From: Labrys sp. WJW
Lineage (GTDB): Bacteria; Pseudomonadota; Alphaproteobacteria; Rhizobiales; Labraceae
Direction: 5' to 3'
Assembly (NCBI RefSeq): GCF_001676615.1
Contig: NZ_LYXZ01000001.1
Span: 62,001 to 126,000, forward strand
DNA length: 64,000 bases
Position 1 is the first letter of the stretch. Each line of letters opens with the position of its first letter. Position numbers and translations under genes: made by a program. The notes beneath the pieces were generated by a model, which saw only the letters and a program-made list of their open reading frames with translations, did not search any database and was not told where the DNA came from. Positions 63,541-64,000 of this stretch are shown here, piece by piece.

Positions 63541-64000
63541 ATGAAGAAATATCTGATCGCACTCGCCGCCATGCTCATTGCTACGCCGGCCATGGCTCAT
63601 ATCAACCCGGCCGAGCATGCCTCCTTCTCCACGGGCTTCCTGCACCCCCTTTCGGGCGCGGACCATATATTGGCGATGGTCGCCGTCGGCCTGTGGGCGG
63701 CCCAGCTCGGCGGACGGGCGCTGTGGGCGGTTCCCGCGACCTTCGTCATCGTCATGACGGCAGGCTTCGGCGCCTCCCTTACCGGCATGCCTCTGCCCTT
63801 CATCGAGCCGGCGATCGCAGCTTCCGTCGTGGTGCTCGGCTTGCTGGCCCTGATGGCATTCAAGGTACCGACGCCGATCGGCATGGTCGTGGTGGGGTTT
63901 TTTGCCCTGTTCCATGGTTTCGCCCATGGCAGCGAACTGGGCGAAGCCAGCGCCCCCCCCTTCCTGATCGGCTTTGCCCTGGCGACGGCCCTGCTGCATG
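63541..64000 (+). CDS. HupE/UreJ-family membrane protein, cut by the window edge
   Basis: At least 153 residues; the gene continues beyond the window. A signal peptide ends ATPAMA and the mature protein starts with the metal-binding HINPAEHASF. GFLHPLSGADHILAMVAVGL and LFHGFAHGSELG are HupE/UreJ signatures with conserved histidines and aspartate. The family is a nickel or cobalt permease; next to urease genes it likely supplies nickel. It starts 17 bases after ureA with GGAAGAAAG upstream. Confidence 0.92.
   Translation, partial: MKKYLIALAAMLIATPAMAHINPAEHASFSTGFLHPLSGADHILAMVAVGLWAAQLGGRALWAVPATFVIVMTAGFGASLTGMPLPFIEPAIAASVVVLGLLALMAFKVPTPIGMVVVGFFALFHGFAHGSELGEASAPPFLIGFALATALLH

Noticed and set aside
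1-64000. Insertion sequences, tRNA or rRNA genes, prophage
   Set aside because: No transposase, integrase, tRNA cloverleaf or rRNA sequence was recognised anywhere in the window.

Overview
The window is about 64 kb of GC-rich, densely coding bacterial DNA. Gene content and order point to an alphaproteobacterium of the Hyphomicrobiales (Rhizobiales). The signs are a rhizobial-type type III secretion (T3S) cluster with a split secretin, an eryABCD-tpiA-rpiB erythritol operon of Brucella/Rhizobium type, an frcBCA-frcR fructose importer, and a urtABCDE-ureDA block behind a sigma-54 promoter. No genus can be named from the sequence alone. All family calls come from reading motifs and gene order; no database search was run.

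Layout. (1) 187-9038: an RpiR-type regulator, a 2,531-residue multidomain protein ending in SH3 and LysM modules, and a 55-residue membrane protein. (2) 9277-18339: a divergent L,D-transpeptidase, then one tightly coupled T3S operon: sctC N-terminal part, a 60-residue candidate needle, sctI, J, K, L, N, O, Q, R, S, T. sctU, sctV, sctD and the secretin pore domain are absent from the window. (3) 18520-24682: a YcsI/DUF1445 protein, an SsuD-like monooxygenase with an aliphatic-sulfonate type ABC transporter, and an MDR-type NADP-dependent oxidoreductase. (4) 25009-40826: the erythritol catabolic operon (minus strand), the divergent transporter operon (plus strand), then a DeoR-type regulator with a second kinase/dehydrogenase pair. 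(5) 41389-44220: an autotransporter. (6) 44286-53793: a DHA2/HlyD drug-efflux pair, 6-phosphogluconate dehydratase, and FrcBCA with its ROK regulator. (7) 54161-56578: a penicillin-acylase family hydrolase. (8) 56811-64000: the urea ABC transporter, urease genes ureD and ureA, and the start of a HupE/UreJ gene cut by the window edge.

How the genes work together. Regions 4, 6 and 8 are metabolic uptake modules, each carrying importer, enzymes and usually its own regulator. Erythritol is taken up, phosphorylated, oxidised, racemised and isomerised to erythrose-4-phosphate. Fructose uptake sits beside the Entner-Doudoroff dehydratase. Urea is imported and handed to urease under nitrogen control.

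The least conventional part is 1-18.3 kb. A giant protein with predicted peptidoglycan-binding modules, a peptidoglycan-crosslinking enzyme and a partial T3S core lie together. A 17-bp motif is shared, with one mismatch, between the region upstream of the RpiR gene and the intergenic region upstream of the T3S operon, which suggests one regulatory unit. This is the best candidate for something undescribed.
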